64,000 nt of DNA, taken from assembly GCF_000445445.1 (NCBI RefSeq), contig NZ_ASXP01000002.1, forward strand, positions 1,170,228 through 1,234,227. The letters are read 5' to 3'. Both the position numbers and the translations under genes were made by a program. Under the pieces are notes generated by a model. It worked only from the letters and a program-made list of their open reading frames with translations, was not told where the DNA came from and did not search any database. How positions within the stretch are numbered: position 1 is the first letter of the stretch; each line of letters begins with the position of its first letter. This stretch comes from Sporomusa ovata DSM 2662 (GTDB lineage: Bacteria; Bacillota; Negativicutes; Sporomusales; Sporomusaceae). This document shows, piece by piece, positions 1 through 9,563 of this stretch.

Positions 1-1784
1 TCCTGAATGTTTTCTATTATTATTTCCGTTCCAAGCTCTAGTGCAGCATAATCAGAAATGTCATTAAAAGTGAACGGAACAATACCGAAATTAATGAGGT
101 TGGCTCTGTGGATACGGGCAAATGATTTCGCAATTACCCCTTTTATCCCCAGATACAAGGGGGCCAGAGCAGCATGTTCCCGGCTGGAACCTTGACCGTA
201 ATTGTTTCCGGCGACAATAAATCCACCTCTTCTCATAATAGCTCTTTCGGGGAAATTAGGATCAAGGCTATGAAAACAGTAGTTGGACAAATAAGGGATA
301 TTGGAACGGTAGGGCAGCAAATGTGCATGAGAAGGCATAATATGATCGGTAGTTATGTTGTCGCCTGGTTTTAGCAGAATTTCGCCACAAAGCGCCGGTG
401 GTAGTTTGTCAGCCCGGGGAAAAGGCTTAATGTTAGGACCTCTGATTATTTCAATATCTGAGCCATTCTCCGGCGGGAGAAGTAAGAGGCTGTTGTCGGC
501 TATTACAGAAACTGCGGTATTGACTGCCGGCGGATTTCCTAGTTCCCGCGGGTCGGTAAGCACTCCTGTTAAGGCACTGGCGGCTGCAACTTCTGGACTT
601 GTAAGATAAATTTGAGCGTTTGGTGTTCCACTGCGTCCTTCAAAATTGCGATTAAATGTGCGTAGCGATATTCCGCCTGAGCGGGGCGCCTGCCCCATGC
701 CAATGCAGGGGCCGCAAGCACATTCCAGAATCCGTGCACCTGCCTGAATCATAGCAGCCAGGGCGCCATCTCTGGCAAGCATCGCCAATACCTGCTTCGA
801 ACCCGGAGATATGGCTAGCGAAATGTTTGGATGAACACTTTTTCCTTCAAGAATTTTAGCTACTTTTAGTAAATCCGAGTAAGAAGAATTTGTACAACTG
901 CCGATAAGAACCTGGTCTAAAGCGATACCGGACAATTCCCGTACCGGAACAACGTTATCAGGACTGTGTGGCTTGGCAAGAAGCGGTTCCAGGTCGTTAA
1001 GGTTTATAATTACTTCTTCGTCGTAGCGCGCATTATCATCAGCAGTAAGTGAGACCCAGGCATCGTCTCTTCCCTGGCTGGCAAGGAAAGTCCGGGTTTG
1101 CTCATCACTGGGGAAGATGGAGGTTGTAGCACCAAGTTCAGCCCCCATGTTGGTGATTGTTGCTCTATCTGGAACAGAAAGCTGAGCCAGGCCCGGACCG
1201 CTATATTCGAAGATACGTCCTACTCCGCCTTTTACAGTCAGCCGTCTGAGCAGTTCTAAGATGATGTCTTTTGCTGACGTCCAGGGGGGTAGTTGTCCTC
1301 TTAATTCTACTTTGCAGATACTGGGCATGCGCAGGTAATAGGCTCCACCGGCCATTGCGACTGCTACATCAAGACCGCCGGCCCCGATGGCAAGCATCCC
1401 CAGACCGCCGGCTGTTGGTGTATGGCTGTCTGAACCGAGCAATGTCCAGCCCGGACGTCCAAAGCGTTCCAAATTAACCTGATGACAGATGCCGTTACCG
1501 GGTTTAGAGAACACGATGCCGTGTTTGGCAGCCACTGTTTCGATATACCGGTGATCGTCGGCATTTTCGTAGCCGCACTGCAGGGTATTATGATCAATGT
1601 AAGCAACAGACAGTTTCGTTTTAACTCTGGGAATATCTATCGCTTCCAGCTGTAGGTAAGCCATGGTTCCGGTGGAGTCCTGGGTTAATGTTTGATCAAT
1701 ACGAATAGCTATTTCCGTACCTGATTTTAGTTCTCCACTGACCAAATGAGAACCAAGTATTTTTTCTGTGAGTGTAAGAGCCAT
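1..1784 (-). CDS. acnA: Aconitate hydratase, 3' end cut by the window
   Basis: Interconverts citrate and isocitrate in the cytosol through a [4Fe-4S] cluster. The frame is open from the ATG at 1784 to the window edge, about 594 codons, so the last residues are missing. Visible landmarks are GSDSHTPTAGG near residue 115, GSCTNSSYSDL carrying the first cluster cysteine, and CACGPCIGMGQAP carrying the other two. The swivel domain near the end shows NNYGQGSSREHAAL. Expected size is about 640 residues, the compact form often labelled Aquifex-type. A TCCTCC complement lies just upstream of the start. It begins 23 bases after citrate synthase stops, so the two are probably co-transcribed and form the first two steps of an oxidative TCA or glutamate-synthesis branch. 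Confidence 0.93.
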   Translation of the reverse strand, partial: MALTLTEKILGSHLVSGELKSGTEIAIRIDQTLTQDSTGTMAYLQLEAIDIPRVKTKLSVAYIDHNTLQCGYENADDHRYIETVAAKHGIVFSKPGNGICHQVNLERFGRPGWTLLGSDSHTPTAGGLGMLAIGAGGLDVAVAMAGGAYYLRMPSICKVELRGQLPPWTSAKDIILELLRRLTVKGGVGRIFEYSGPGLAQLSVPDRATITNMGAELGATTSIFPSDEQTRTFLASQGRDDAWVSLTADDNARYDEEVIINLNDLEPLLAKPHSPDNVVPVRELSGIALDQVLIGSCTNSSYSDLLKVAKILEGKSVHPNISLAISPGSKQVLAMLARDGALAAMIQAGARILECACGPCIGMGQAPRSGGISLRTFNRNFEGRSGTPNAQIYLTSPEVAAASALTGVLTDPRELGNPPAVNTAVSVIADNSLLLLPPENGSDIEIIRGPNIKPFPRADKLPPALCGEILLKPGDNITTDHIMPSHAHLLPYRSNIPYLSNYCFHSLDPNFPERAIMRRGGFIVAGNNYGQGSSREHAALAPLYLGIKGVIAKSFARIHRANLINFGIVPFTFNDISDYAALELGTEIIIENIQ

Positions 1785-1807
1785 AGTTTTTCCTCCTTAT
1801 AGCGGCA

Positions 1808-2917
1808 TTAGCGATCCTCAACCGCAACCCAGCTTACTTCTTTTTTACCGATGTATTTTGCTCTGGGACGGAGCAGTTGGTTGTTTTCATGCTGTTCCAG
1901 GATATGTGCAAGCCAGCCACTTGTCCGGCTGATAGCAAATATAAGCGTAAATAGATCACGCGGTATTCCCAGAGAGGTATACACCAGGGCAGAATAAAAA
2001 TCTACATTTGGCATTAAAGCCTTGCGGTCCTGGACGATAGTTTCGATTTTTAGCGCCATTTCATACCAGCGGGAGTCTTGTCGCCAATCGGCAAGTTCTT
2101 TTGCCAGTGGTCGTAAGTATTTAACGCGAGGGTCACCCTTCTTATATACCCGGTGACCAAAGCCCATTATAAGTTCGCCGTTTTTTATTTTTTGATCAAG
2201 ATAGGGCTCTACCCGACTTATGTTACCAATCTCCTCCAGCATAATGGCAACCTGTTCATTAGCATTTCCATGCAAGGGCCCTTTTAATGTGCCAATAGCA
2301 GATACTATACCGGAATAAATATCTGACATTGTAGATACTGTAACGCGGGCAGCAAAAGTGGATGCATTTAATTCATGCTCGGCGTGCAGGATTAAACAGG
2401 TATCTAGGGCTTTAACTGCAATGGGAGCAGGTTTCTCGCCGGTAAGGAGCCAGAGAAAAGTCTCTGCCAGAGAATGGGCGGCGATGGTGTTTATTTCAAT
2501 TGGTTCGAGCCCTTTGCGGATTCTGTCTATGGCTGCCACAATAGCGGCAATTCGTGCCATAATACGGATTGCTTTGCGGTGATCGGCGCCAAAGGAATGA
2601 TCCATTACTTCATCATCAAAATGAGTAAGAAAGGATACACAAGTACGAAGTTTGGCCATTGCATTTCCCCAAGGCGCATATAATTTTAATAGAGCATAAA
2701 TCTCAGGGGGCAGCTTGGAGTTTTCAGCCATATCTTCCTTCAGTGCTTTTAACTCCAGTCTGTTAGGCAGCCGTCCATACCATAATAAATAGATGACTTC
2801 TTCAAAGGTAGCATTTTTTGTCAGGTCATCTATGGTGTAACCTTGGTAGCGTAGAATACCATCCTCAATGGAGCAGATCGAAGTTTCACAAGCAATCACA
2901 TCGGTCATTCCAGCCAT
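1808..2917 (-). CDS. gltA: Citrate synthase
   Basis: Condenses oxaloacetate and acetyl-CoA to citrate. At 369 residues it is a standard short Si-type (Gram-positive-like) enzyme. The active-site neighbourhood is intact: LHAEHELNAST, GPLHGNANEQ with a catalytic His, GFGHRVYKKGDPR, and NVDFYSALVY with the catalytic Asp. The ATG at 2917 has a GAGGAGCTG ribosome site upstream. First gene of the gltA-acn pair, divergent from the Crp/Fnr regulator, with a 200-base region between them that must hold both promoters. Confidence 0.95.
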   Translation of the reverse strand: MAGMTDVIACETSICSIEDGILRYQGYTIDDLTKNATFEEVIYLLWYGRLPNRLELKALKEDMAENSKLPPEIYALLKLYAPWGNAMAKLRTCVSFLTHFDDEVMDHSFGADHRKAIRIMARIAAIVAAIDRIRKGLEPIEINTIAAHSLAETFLWLLTGEKPAPIAVKALDTCLILHAEHELNASTFAARVTVSTMSDIYSGIVSAIGTLKGPLHGNANEQVAIMLEEIGNISRVEPYLDQKIKNGELIMGFGHRVYKKGDPRVKYLRPLAKELADWRQDSRWYEMALKIETIVQDRKALMPNVDFYSALVYTSLGIPRDLFTLIFAISRTSGWLAHILEQHENNQLLRPRAKYIGKKEVSWVAVEDR

Positions 2918-3117
2918 TATTTCAGCTCCTCTCTCTTACATTGTGTTTTACTGGAATGCTATACTTATAAGGTATAATGCTTTTCATTATAATAGTGATT
3001 TCTTAGATAATCAAGTGGTTTATTACAAAATACCGATGTTTATTACCGCAAATACATACCATGTTGCACATTTGGTTAACTCAAAGGGGACAAAAGTATT
3101 GATTGAGAGGAATTATT

Positions 3118-3810
3118 GTGAATTTAAATACAAACGAGGCTGTGGCACTTGTTGAGATATTTCGGCAAGCAACTCCCGATTCAATCAGAGCTTTATCAGC
3201 TTGTGGCAGGCTGTGTTGCCTGGCGAAGGGGGAACATTTATTTCTTGATAAAGAACCGGTAGAACACCTTTATATTGTTATCAATGGCTTTGTCACACTC
3301 TATACAGTTGACCTTCAGGGGGAGAAAAAAGTCATCTTTCTTTTAGATAAAGGAAAACTTATTAATGAGGCGGTTTTGCAAGGGCTTCCTGCCTCTATCA
3401 ATTGCGAAGTATTTGAGGAAGCACAAGTTCTTTGTTTTGACAGGCAGGATTTCCTGCGTATTATGGAACAGGATTTCGCACTTACAAAAAGCGTGTTAGA
3501 TTCTCTTGCCATGAAGGTCCGGCGACTTTATCGCCAAATGAAAAACACTCCTAACTCTGTGCGTGGTGATAAACGTATTGCTGCTAAACTGTGGAAGCTG
3601 TCCAGGGATTACGGGGTTCCCTGCGCAAGCGGAACCAAAATTAAGATGGATTTGAGTATTACTTATCTTGCGGATATGCTGGGTTCCAGGCGTGAAACAG
3701 TTTCGCGTCAGTTAAAAATTTTGGCCGGACAAGGGTTGATTCAAGTAAATGATGGTCAAATTACGATACCAGACCGTGAAAAACTTTCAAAATATTTCAA
3801 GCTGCCGTGA
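3118..3810 (+). CDS. Crp/Fnr-family transcriptional regulator
   Basis: About 230 residues. The N-terminal cyclic-nucleotide-like beta-barrel starts near residue 30 (KGEHLFLDKEPVEHLYIV) and is followed by a long dimer helix. A C-terminal winged HTH has the recognition segment SRRETVSRQLK, typical of the family. Cysteines occur (SACGRLCC near residue 45, others later) but do not form the Fnr [4Fe-4S] arrangement, so the effector cannot be named. I prefer the GTG at 3118, seven bases after GAGAGG, over the in-frame TTG at 3103. It sits directly upstream of asrABC and is divergent from gltA. A candidate operator (3853-3870) lies in the asr promoter region, so control of sulfite reduction is a reasonable inference. 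Confidence 0.85.
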   Translation: MNLNTNEAVALVEIFRQATPDSIRALSACGRLCCLAKGEHLFLDKEPVEHLYIVINGFVTLYTVDLQGEKKVIFLLDKGKLINEAVLQGLPASINCEVFEEAQVLCFDRQDFLRIMEQDFALTKSVLDSLAMKVRRLYRQMKNTPNSVRGDKRIAAKLWKLSRDYGVPCASGTKIKMDLSITYLADMLGSRRETVSRQLKILAGQGLIQVNDGQITIPDREKLSKYFKLP

Positions 3811-3832
3811 TTTTAGTCACGGCAGCTTTTTA
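3801..3832 (+). terminator. Rho-independent terminator of the crp-like gene
   Basis: A perfect 10-bp stem (GCTGCCGTGA / TCACGGCAGC) with a 6-base loop is followed by TTTTTAT. The left arm contains the stop codon of the regulator gene. It separates this gene from asrABC. Confidence 0.88.
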
Positions 3833-3852
3833 TATCTCAGGGTACACTTAGA

Positions 3853-3870
3853 TTGTTAAAAAATACACAA
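3853..3870 (+). promoter_or_regulatory. Candidate Crp/Fnr-family operator upstream of asrA
   Basis: TTGTTAAAAAATACACAA is an imperfect 18-bp palindrome with TTGT/ACAA ends, 50 bases before the asrA start. A second site with the same ends and the same AAATACACAA right part lies at 13753-13770. The neighbouring regulator is the obvious candidate ligand. Binding is inferred. Confidence 0.4.
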
Positions 3871-3919
3871 GTACGGATTGGCATTCCATACTACGTCAAG
3901 CAAAAAGGAAGGTGTAAAC

Positions 3920-4942
3920 ATGGGCTATTGTTTGGATAAAGCGGGGTTCAATCAGGTATTACAAGCGTTGTCCCGGGAAAATGTTATTTATGCTCCCAAG
4001 CTATTTAAGGATGGGGGCAGTTTCTCCGATACGGATCGCATTCGTTACGGGGAAATTCAAACAGTGGAAGAAATTATCTTTGATCGTAAATCAGAGTATT
4101 CTTTTAAAGAAGTACTGCTGCCACTGTCACAGACTTTGTTTTTCTTTACCGAAGATGCGGTAAAGGAAGCTGATGCTCCGCACAAGGGGGCAATTATCCT
4201 ATTGCGCAGTTGTGATTTGCATGCGGTCAAACGGCTTGATACGATTTATCTGGAAAATGGCGGCGAAGATTACTATTATAAGCGGTTACGGGAAAAAGTA
4301 AAGTTCATTTTGCTTGGCTGTCAGCACTCGTTTGAAAACTGTTTTTGCGTCGATATGGGAACAAACCAAACTGCTGATTATGATGCTTACCTTGAAATGA
4401 AGAATGACAAGGTATATGTGGATAATCATAATGAAGCATGGGACGCTGCATTGGCAGCTCGCAGCACGGGGACACCTGTTGTAATTCCTGCCTATGTAAC
4501 CCAAAATGAGACTCGTGTCCATATTCCGGAGGGGATTACGCTGGATGTAATGCATTCCAAAATGTGGGATGAGTATGACAGCCGCTGCATAAATTGTGGT
4601 CGCTGCAACTTCGTCTGCCCCACCTGCACCTGTTTTACCATGCAGGATATATTCTACACCGATAATGGCAATGCCGGCGAAAGGCGCCGGGTGTGGGCAG
4701 CCTGTATGGTGGATGGCTTTACTGAAGTTGCCGGCGGCGGCTCATACCGTAAGAAAAATGGCCAGAGAATGCGCTTTAAGGTATTGCACAAAGTATATGA
4801 TTATAAAAAACGAAATGGCTATCATATGTGCGTAGGCTGTGGACGTTGTGACGACATCTGCCCGGAGTATATTTCTTTTTCTAATTCCATAAATAAACTG
4901 GCTGATTCTAGTAAGGAGGTGGCGGAAAATGCTGGTAAATGA
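3920..4942 (+). CDS. asrA: Anaerobic sulfite reductase subunit A
   Basis: Iron-sulfur electron-transfer subunit of the dissimilatory-like, siroheme-containing AsrABC complex that reduces sulfite to sulfide with NAD(P)H. About 340 residues. Two ferredoxin-type clusters are visible in the C-terminal half: CINCGRCNFVCPTC and CVGCGRCDDICPEY. The ATG at 3920 follows AAGGAAGGTG at a normal distance, so I reject the upstream in-frame start at 3878. The gene overlaps asrB by 14 bases, indicating translational coupling. Confidence 0.93.
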   Translation: MGYCLDKAGFNQVLQALSRENVIYAPKLFKDGGSFSDTDRIRYGEIQTVEEIIFDRKSEYSFKEVLLPLSQTLFFFTEDAVKEADAPHKGAIILLRSCDLHAVKRLDTIYLENGGEDYYYKRLREKVKFILLGCQHSFENCFCVDMGTNQTADYDAYLEMKNDKVYVDNHNEAWDAALAARSTGTPVVIPAYVTQNETRVHIPEGITLDVMHSKMWDEYDSRCINCGRCNFVCPTCTCFTMQDIFYTDNGNAGERRRVWAACMVDGFTEVAGGGSYRKKNGQRMRFKVLHKVYDYKKRNGYHMCVGCGRCDDICPEYISFSNSINKLADSSKEVAENAGK

Positions 4943-5723
4943 GTACCTTCCCTTCTTGTCTGAGATCAAGAAGGTTATCAAGCACACCGATATCGAATAT
5001 ACCTTTCGCCTAACTTATGAGGGGGCTGTGAAACCAGGACAGTTTTTTGAAGTTTCTATCCCGAAGTATGGCGAAGCGCCCATTTCAATCAGCGGTATTG
5101 GCGAGGGGACAGTAGATTTGACCATCCGCCGGGTGGGTAAGGTTACTAATGAGATTTTTGAGCGTTATGTTGGTGATAAACTGTTTATGCGCGGTCCTTA
5201 CGGCAACGGTTTTGACATCAACAACTATAAGGGCAAAGAGCTTGTTATAATTGCCGGAGGAACAGGACTTTCCCCGGTAAAAGGTGTGGTTGACTATTTT
5301 GCCAATCATAGTGAAGAAACACAAGGCATGACGCTGATAGCAGGATTTAAGACACCACAGGATATTTTATTTCTTGAAGATTTCGGCCGTTGGCAGCAAA
5401 TGCTGGAGGTTATTTTGACGGTGGACTGTGCAGAAGGCGACACTGCCTGTCAGATTGGTTTGGTTACTCAATATATTCCAGAGCTTACGCTGAAAAATGT
5501 TGCTGAGGCAGTTGCCATTGTGGTTGGTCCGCCGATGATGATGAAGTTCACTACTCAGGGACTGTTGGATCGAGGATTTCGTGAGGAAAACATGTGGATT
5601 TCCCATGAACGGAAAATGTGCTGCGGTATTGGAAAATGCGGTCACTGTAAAATTGATGATACCTATGTTTGCCTTGACGGGCCGGTATTCAACTATATAA
5701 AGGGCCGGCAGTTGCTTGATTAG
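4929..5723 (+). CDS. asrB: Anaerobic sulfite reductase subunit B (flavin reductase)
   Basis: Takes electrons from NAD(P)H through FAD and passes them to AsrA/AsrC. 264 residues with a ferredoxin-NADP reductase fold: an N-terminal flavin barrel, a nucleotide-binding segment IIAGGTGLSPVKG near residue 100, and a C-terminal cysteine motif CCGIGKCGHCKIDDTYVC that would hold a [2Fe-2S] cluster, as in PyrK-type proteins. A strong AAGGAGGTGG ribosome site lies inside the end of asrA. Middle gene of asrABC. Confidence 0.94.
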   Translation: MLVNEYLPFLSEIKKVIKHTDIEYTFRLTYEGAVKPGQFFEVSIPKYGEAPISISGIGEGTVDLTIRRVGKVTNEIFERYVGDKLFMRGPYGNGFDINNYKGKELVIIAGGTGLSPVKGVVDYFANHSEETQGMTLIAGFKTPQDILFLEDFGRWQQMLEVILTVDCAEGDTACQIGLVTQYIPELTLKNVAEAVAIVVGPPMMMKFTTQGLLDRGFREENMWISHERKMCCGIGKCGHCKIDDTYVCLDGPVFNYIKGRQLLD

Positions 5724-5738
5724 AAGGGAGGGTTTCAA

Positions 5739-6701
5739 ATGGATGTCAATACCAAAAAGCTGAAGAAGAATGCGTTTCGGGTGACAAAACACAGAGGGCT
5801 GACAGCTGCCCGGATTCGGATTCCAGGTGGATATCTGGAAGCAAAATATTTAGCTATGGTTCAACATATCGCCGAAACCTGCGGTAACGGCATTGTTACT
5901 ATTACAACTCGGCAGGGTTTTGAAATTCCGGGGATCAAATTTGAAGATATGCCTAAGGTCAATGAATTGCTTCAACCCATTATCGCAGGACTAGAGATAA
6001 ACCAAGAGATTGAGGGGCAAGGCTATAGTGCGTCAGGTACAAGAAATGTTGTGGCCTGTGTGGGCAATAATGTATGCCCGTATGCCTGTTACAACACCGC
6101 CGCATTTGCGCAGCGGATTGAAAAAGCAATTTTCCCCAATGACCTGCATTTTAAGGTGGCGCTTACTGGCTGTCCGAATGACTGTGCAAAAATAAGAATG
6201 CATGATTTTGGTATTATGGGTATGACCTTGCCTCACTATGACACCAATCGCTGTGTTAGTTGCGGAGCCTGTGTGAAAGCGTGCAACAAAAAATCAGTAA
6301 GTGCGCTGGATACAGTGAATTTCAAGGTAGCGCGTGATACCAAGAAATGTATCGGCTGTGGCGAGTGTGTGCTGAATTGCCCGACAGGCGCCTGGGCGCG
6401 CAGCCATGAAAAATACTATCGGTTAACGATTTTCGGCAGAACAGGCAAGAAAAATCCCCGTTTGGGTGAAGACTTCATTAAATGGGCAGATGAAGCCAGC
6501 ATTATAAAAATTATTTGCAATACCTATGCTTATGTAAAAAATTACATTGATCCGTCCGCACCCGGCGGCAAGGAGCATATTGGATACATTGTGGGCAGAA
6601 CAGGTTTTGAAGAATTTAAAAAATGGGTGCTGAAAGATGTTCATCTCCCTGAAAAAGCGGAAGTATGCACCCCTATTTACTGGCAAGGTGTTACCTATTG
6701 A
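5739..6701 (+). CDS. asrC: Anaerobic sulfite reductase subunit C (siroheme subunit)
   Basis: Catalytic subunit that reduces sulfite to sulfide. 320 residues. The siroheme/[4Fe-4S] cysteines are present as ACVGNNVCPYACYN and TGCPNDCAKIRMHD. A two-cluster ferredoxin insert follows (CVSCGACVKACNKK and CIGCGECVLNCPTGA). It starts 15 bases after asrB with GAAGGGAGGG upstream. Its presence points to an anaerobe able to use sulfite as sulfur source or electron acceptor. Confidence 0.95.
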   Translation: MDVNTKKLKKNAFRVTKHRGLTAARIRIPGGYLEAKYLAMVQHIAETCGNGIVTITTRQGFEIPGIKFEDMPKVNELLQPIIAGLEINQEIEGQGYSASGTRNVVACVGNNVCPYACYNTAAFAQRIEKAIFPNDLHFKVALTGCPNDCAKIRMHDFGIMGMTLPHYDTNRCVSCGACVKACNKKSVSALDTVNFKVARDTKKCIGCGECVLNCPTGAWARSHEKYYRLTIFGRTGKKNPRLGEDFIKWADEASIIKIICNTYAYVKNYIDPSAPGGKEHIGYIVGRTGFEEFKKWVLKDVHLPEKAEVCTPIYWQGVTY

Positions 6702-6776
6702 TCCTTCTGGGCAACATGTCATCGCGGTAATTGCTATATTGAAGTAAGTTGATTGGCGCAAGCCATGTTTGCTGAT

Positions 6777-6815
6777 AGCCGCCTAAAACGTAATGTTTTA
6801 AGCGGCTATTTTATT
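6777..6815 (+). terminator. Terminator after asrABC
   Basis: AGCCGCCTAAAAC pairs with GTTTTAAGCGGCT (one mismatch) around a 5-base loop and is followed by ATTTTATTT. It closes the asr operon. Confidence 0.8.
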
Positions 6816-6943
6816 TCGTTCGCCGCTGGTAAATCAGTAGTATAATAAGTGCATGAGAAACAGCGCACCTAACTAAGCCATCTTGTACTTTAAGTGACGA
6901 TATGTATAAAGGGTTTTCAAAAACAATTACTGGAGGGTCGGAT

Positions 6944-7381
6944 ATGATATCGATAGAAAGCATTCAGTTAGCAGATCTGCAGCAGTATGCACTGCTTTGT
7001 AATACGCTTTTTGGATCTCAAACCAATATGGTTCAGTTAGAAAAAACAGTTAAGAAAATTGTTAGTAACCCGGACTATCTTTTAGTTGGAGCAAAGGATG
7101 AGAACAAACAATTACTGGGAGCTGTAACGGGTATTACATGCATGGATACAGTGGGTGAATGCCGACCTTTTATGGTGCTTGAGAACCTTGTTGTGAGTGA
7201 AAAAAGTCGCAGGCAGGGAGTGGGGAAGCAGCTAGTAAGTTATATCGAAAATAATGCTCGTGAACAAAATTGTTACTTTGTTATGCTTATGTCGCTGGTT
7301 AAGAGGACGGAAGCCCATATGTTCTACGAAGCTATCGGGTACTCAAAGAACATAGCACAAGGATATAAAAAATATTTGTAG
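6944..7381 (+). CDS. GNAT-family N-acetyltransferase
   Basis: 145 residues with the GNAT fold. The acetyl-CoA loop is seen as VSEKSRRQGVGKQLVSYIE, after the beta-4 segment VLENLVV, and the C-terminal part has HMFYEAIGYSK. The substrate cannot be told. ATG 6944 is preceded by TGGAGGGTCG; the longer in-frame start at 6902 has no ribosome site. It stands alone between terminator-bounded units. Confidence 0.85.
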   Translation: MISIESIQLADLQQYALLCNTLFGSQTNMVQLEKTVKKIVSNPDYLLVGAKDENKQLLGAVTGITCMDTVGECRPFMVLENLVVSEKSRRQGVGKQLVSYIENNAREQNCYFVMLMSLVKRTEAHMFYEAIGYSKNIAQGYKKYL

Positions 7382-7495
7382 GGTGTATCCCAGTTCAATA
7401 CAAATATCCAAATAATAAATAGTACTTTGCAGGACATGCCTGTTTTTTGTCGAATTTTACCTACCAGTAATTTATGCGAAGAGGTGTTAAGAATC

Positions 7496-7897
7496 GTGGT
7501 ATTGTGGAAAGATGAATATAATGTTGGTATTCCTGCTATAGATGAACAACATAAAAAGTTATTTGATATTGCTAATCGCATCAGTGAATTACTGGCAAAT
7601 GAGTTATTAGTTGATAAGTACGACCATATTATAGCTGTACTAGACGAATTACGTGACTATACGGTTGAACATTTTGCTGCCGAAGAAGACTATATGCTGA
7701 AGCACAAATATCGTAAGTTTCTCTCCCACAAAGTACTTCACCATGAATTTATTGAAAAAATAAATACCGTCGATTTAAACCAAATTGATAATGAACAAAA
7801 TTTATATTTAAAAGAGATATTGAACTATGTTACAGAATGGCTGATTTCTCACATATTGCAAGAAGACAAACAGATTACCGGATTATCTGAAAAATAA
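7496..7897 (+). CDS. Bacteriohemerythrin
   Basis: 133-residue four-helix oxygen-binding protein with a non-heme diiron site. The ligand pattern is present: an early His in the WKDEYNVGI segment's helix (IDEQHKKLF), HFAAEEDYM, HKVLHHEFI, and a terminal SHILQEDK. The start is taken as GTG 7496 because the family begins at this tryptophan-rich strand and GAAGAGGTG lies upstream. In anaerobes it probably buffers or senses oxygen; here it is a single-domain soluble protein. Confidence 0.9.
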   Translation: MVLWKDEYNVGIPAIDEQHKKLFDIANRISELLANELLVDKYDHIIAVLDELRDYTVEHFAAEEDYMLKHKYRKFLSHKVLHHEFIEKINTVDLNQIDNEQNLYLKEILNYVTEWLISHILQEDKQITGLSEK

Positions 7898-8191
7898 TAG
7901 GAAGTGACTTGCAGGGACGGTTTTTGCAGGGTTCAATCGGAAGTTTTGCGCGCAAAATTTTTATTTGCCACAGAAGGCGTATATCAATATTTTTGCGTAA
8001 AACATATCTTGGTATAGTTGCTTTTGGGTAGGGCATGAGTTAAAATAATAAGTAATTGTATACGTAGAGTTTTGGAGGAGCCTGTCGCTTATGGGCTTCT
8101 TTTTGCATTTTTGGTGATTGTTTAGGGTGCGGAAAGTTAATAATAAAGGAATGATAGAGAAAAACACATGAACAAGTAAAGGAGATTTTAT
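7898..8191 (+). other. Intergenic region with a 14-bp palindrome
   Basis: No gene seen. It contains the perfect palindrome TTTTGCGCGCAAAA at 7944-7957 followed by a T-rich run, and a weak AGCCTG/TGGGCT hairpin with TCTTTTT near 8080-8107. Either could be a regulatory site or weak terminator. The promoter of the transporter gene should lie here. Confidence 0.3.
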
Positions 8192-9478
8192 ATGGAAAAG
8201 TCCCTAGTCGCTATTGCGATTTTTTTGGTGGCATATGTTTTAATTATTTCGGAAAAAATTCATCGCACCGTCATCGCGTTAGCAGGTGCCATCTTATTGA
8301 TTCTGTTTCAGGTCATTAGCCAGGAAACTGCGTTTCATCACATTGATTTTAATACAATCGGGCTTTTAACCGGGATGATGCTTTTGGTTGGGATTGTAAG
8401 TCAAACAGGGTTGTTTACATATTTATCAATATGGTCAGCTAAAAAAGTTAATGCTGAACCAATTAAAATACTTGTTGTGATTGGTATTTTAACAGCCGTA
8501 GCTTCTGCCTTATTAGATAATGTGACAACTGTGCTGTTGGTGGTTCCTGTTGTTTTCAGTATTACCAAGCTGTTGGAGATTTCGCCCATGCCGTATCTGT
8601 TTACGGTAATTCTTACTTCAAATATAGGTGGTACGGCAACTCTTATTGGTGACCCACCCAATATTATGATTGGGAGTGCAGTGAAAGAGTTAACATTTGC
8701 AGCTTTTGTTAACAATTTAGCAGCAATTTCATTGTTTATTCTGGCCATTACGCTAGTTTTGTTAGTGTTTTTTTACCGTAAAGGTCTGGTCACGACAGAA
8801 GAACTTAAGGCCAAAATGATGGCACTAGATGAAAGAAAGCAAATTAAGGACATTTTACTGCTCAAGAAATCTTTGTTTGTGTTGTTTCTAACCATCGCGG
8901 GCTTCTCAGTACACCAGGTTCTTCATTTAGAATCGGCGACGGTAGCTTTATCGGGGGCACTTTTATTGTTGCTGATGACTTATGCTAACTCGGAGCATGA
9001 GCTAGAACGGATTTTTCATAAAGTTGAATGGTTAACAATCTTTTTCTTTGTAGGGTTGTTTGTACTTGTTTCAGGATTAATTGAGACAGGGGTCATTTCA
9101 TTGCTCGCCAAAGACATGCTCCAGCTAACGGCAGGCAAGCCAGTTGCTACTGCCATGGTGATTTTATGGCTGAGTGCCCTTGCTTCGGCTTTCGTGGATA
9201 ATATACCTTTTGTAGCGACGATGATACCGATGATTAAAGAAATGGGGATTATGGGGGTTACTAATATCGAGACTCTATGGTGGAGTTTGGCTTTAGGAGC
9301 ATGCTTAGGGGGAAATGGTACATTAATTGGTGCAAGTGCCAATGTGATCGTCGCTGGTCTAGCTGCTCAAAATGGTTATACTATTTCATTTATGAAATAT
9401 TTCAAGGTGGCATTTCCTTTAATGCTATTATCTATTGTGATTTCAAGTGTATATATTTATGTAAGATATCTTCTATAG
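8192..9478 (+). CDS. ArsB/NhaD-type ion transporter (SLC13-like superfamily)
   Basis: 428 residues, about ten hydrophobic helices, with the duplicated signature of the superfamily: LLDNVTTVLLVVP followed by GGTATLIGDPPNIMIGS in the first half, and AFVDNIPFVATMIP with LGGNGTLIGASANVI in the second. These match Na+/H+ antiporter or arsenite-pump relatives. Nothing nearby (no arsR or arsC) supports arsenite, so the ion is undetermined. Flanked by its own terminator. Confidence 0.82.
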   Translation: MEKSLVAIAIFLVAYVLIISEKIHRTVIALAGAILLILFQVISQETAFHHIDFNTIGLLTGMMLLVGIVSQTGLFTYLSIWSAKKVNAEPIKILVVIGILTAVASALLDNVTTVLLVVPVVFSITKLLEISPMPYLFTVILTSNIGGTATLIGDPPNIMIGSAVKELTFAAFVNNLAAISLFILAITLVLLVFFYRKGLVTTEELKAKMMALDERKQIKDILLLKKSLFVLFLTIAGFSVHQVLHLESATVALSGALLLLLMTYANSEHELERIFHKVEWLTIFFFVGLFVLVSGLIETGVISLLAKDMLQLTAGKPVATAMVILWLSALASAFVDNIPFVATMIPMIKEMGIMGVTNIETLWWSLALGACLGGNGTLIGASANVIVAGLAAQNGYTISFMKYFKVAFPLMLLSIVISSVYIYVRYLL

Positions 9479-9508
9479 AAAGGGATCCGAAGGGGATAGC
9501 CCCTCAAT

Positions 9509-9557
9509 AAAAAAGACTGTAACTGACCTGTTTTTAGCGGTCAGTTGCAGTCTTTTT
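9509..9557 (+). terminator. Strong terminator before the copper operon
   Basis: AAAAGACTGTAACTGACC pairs with GGTCAGTTGCAGTCTTTT (one mismatch) around a short T-rich loop. The symmetry suggests it could act in both directions. Confidence 0.88.
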
Positions 9558-9563
9558 GCGAGG

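Noticed and set aside
8192..9478. Naming the transporter as an arsenite pump
   Set aside because: The superfamily motifs do not fix the ion, and no arsR, arsA or arsC gene is adjacent.
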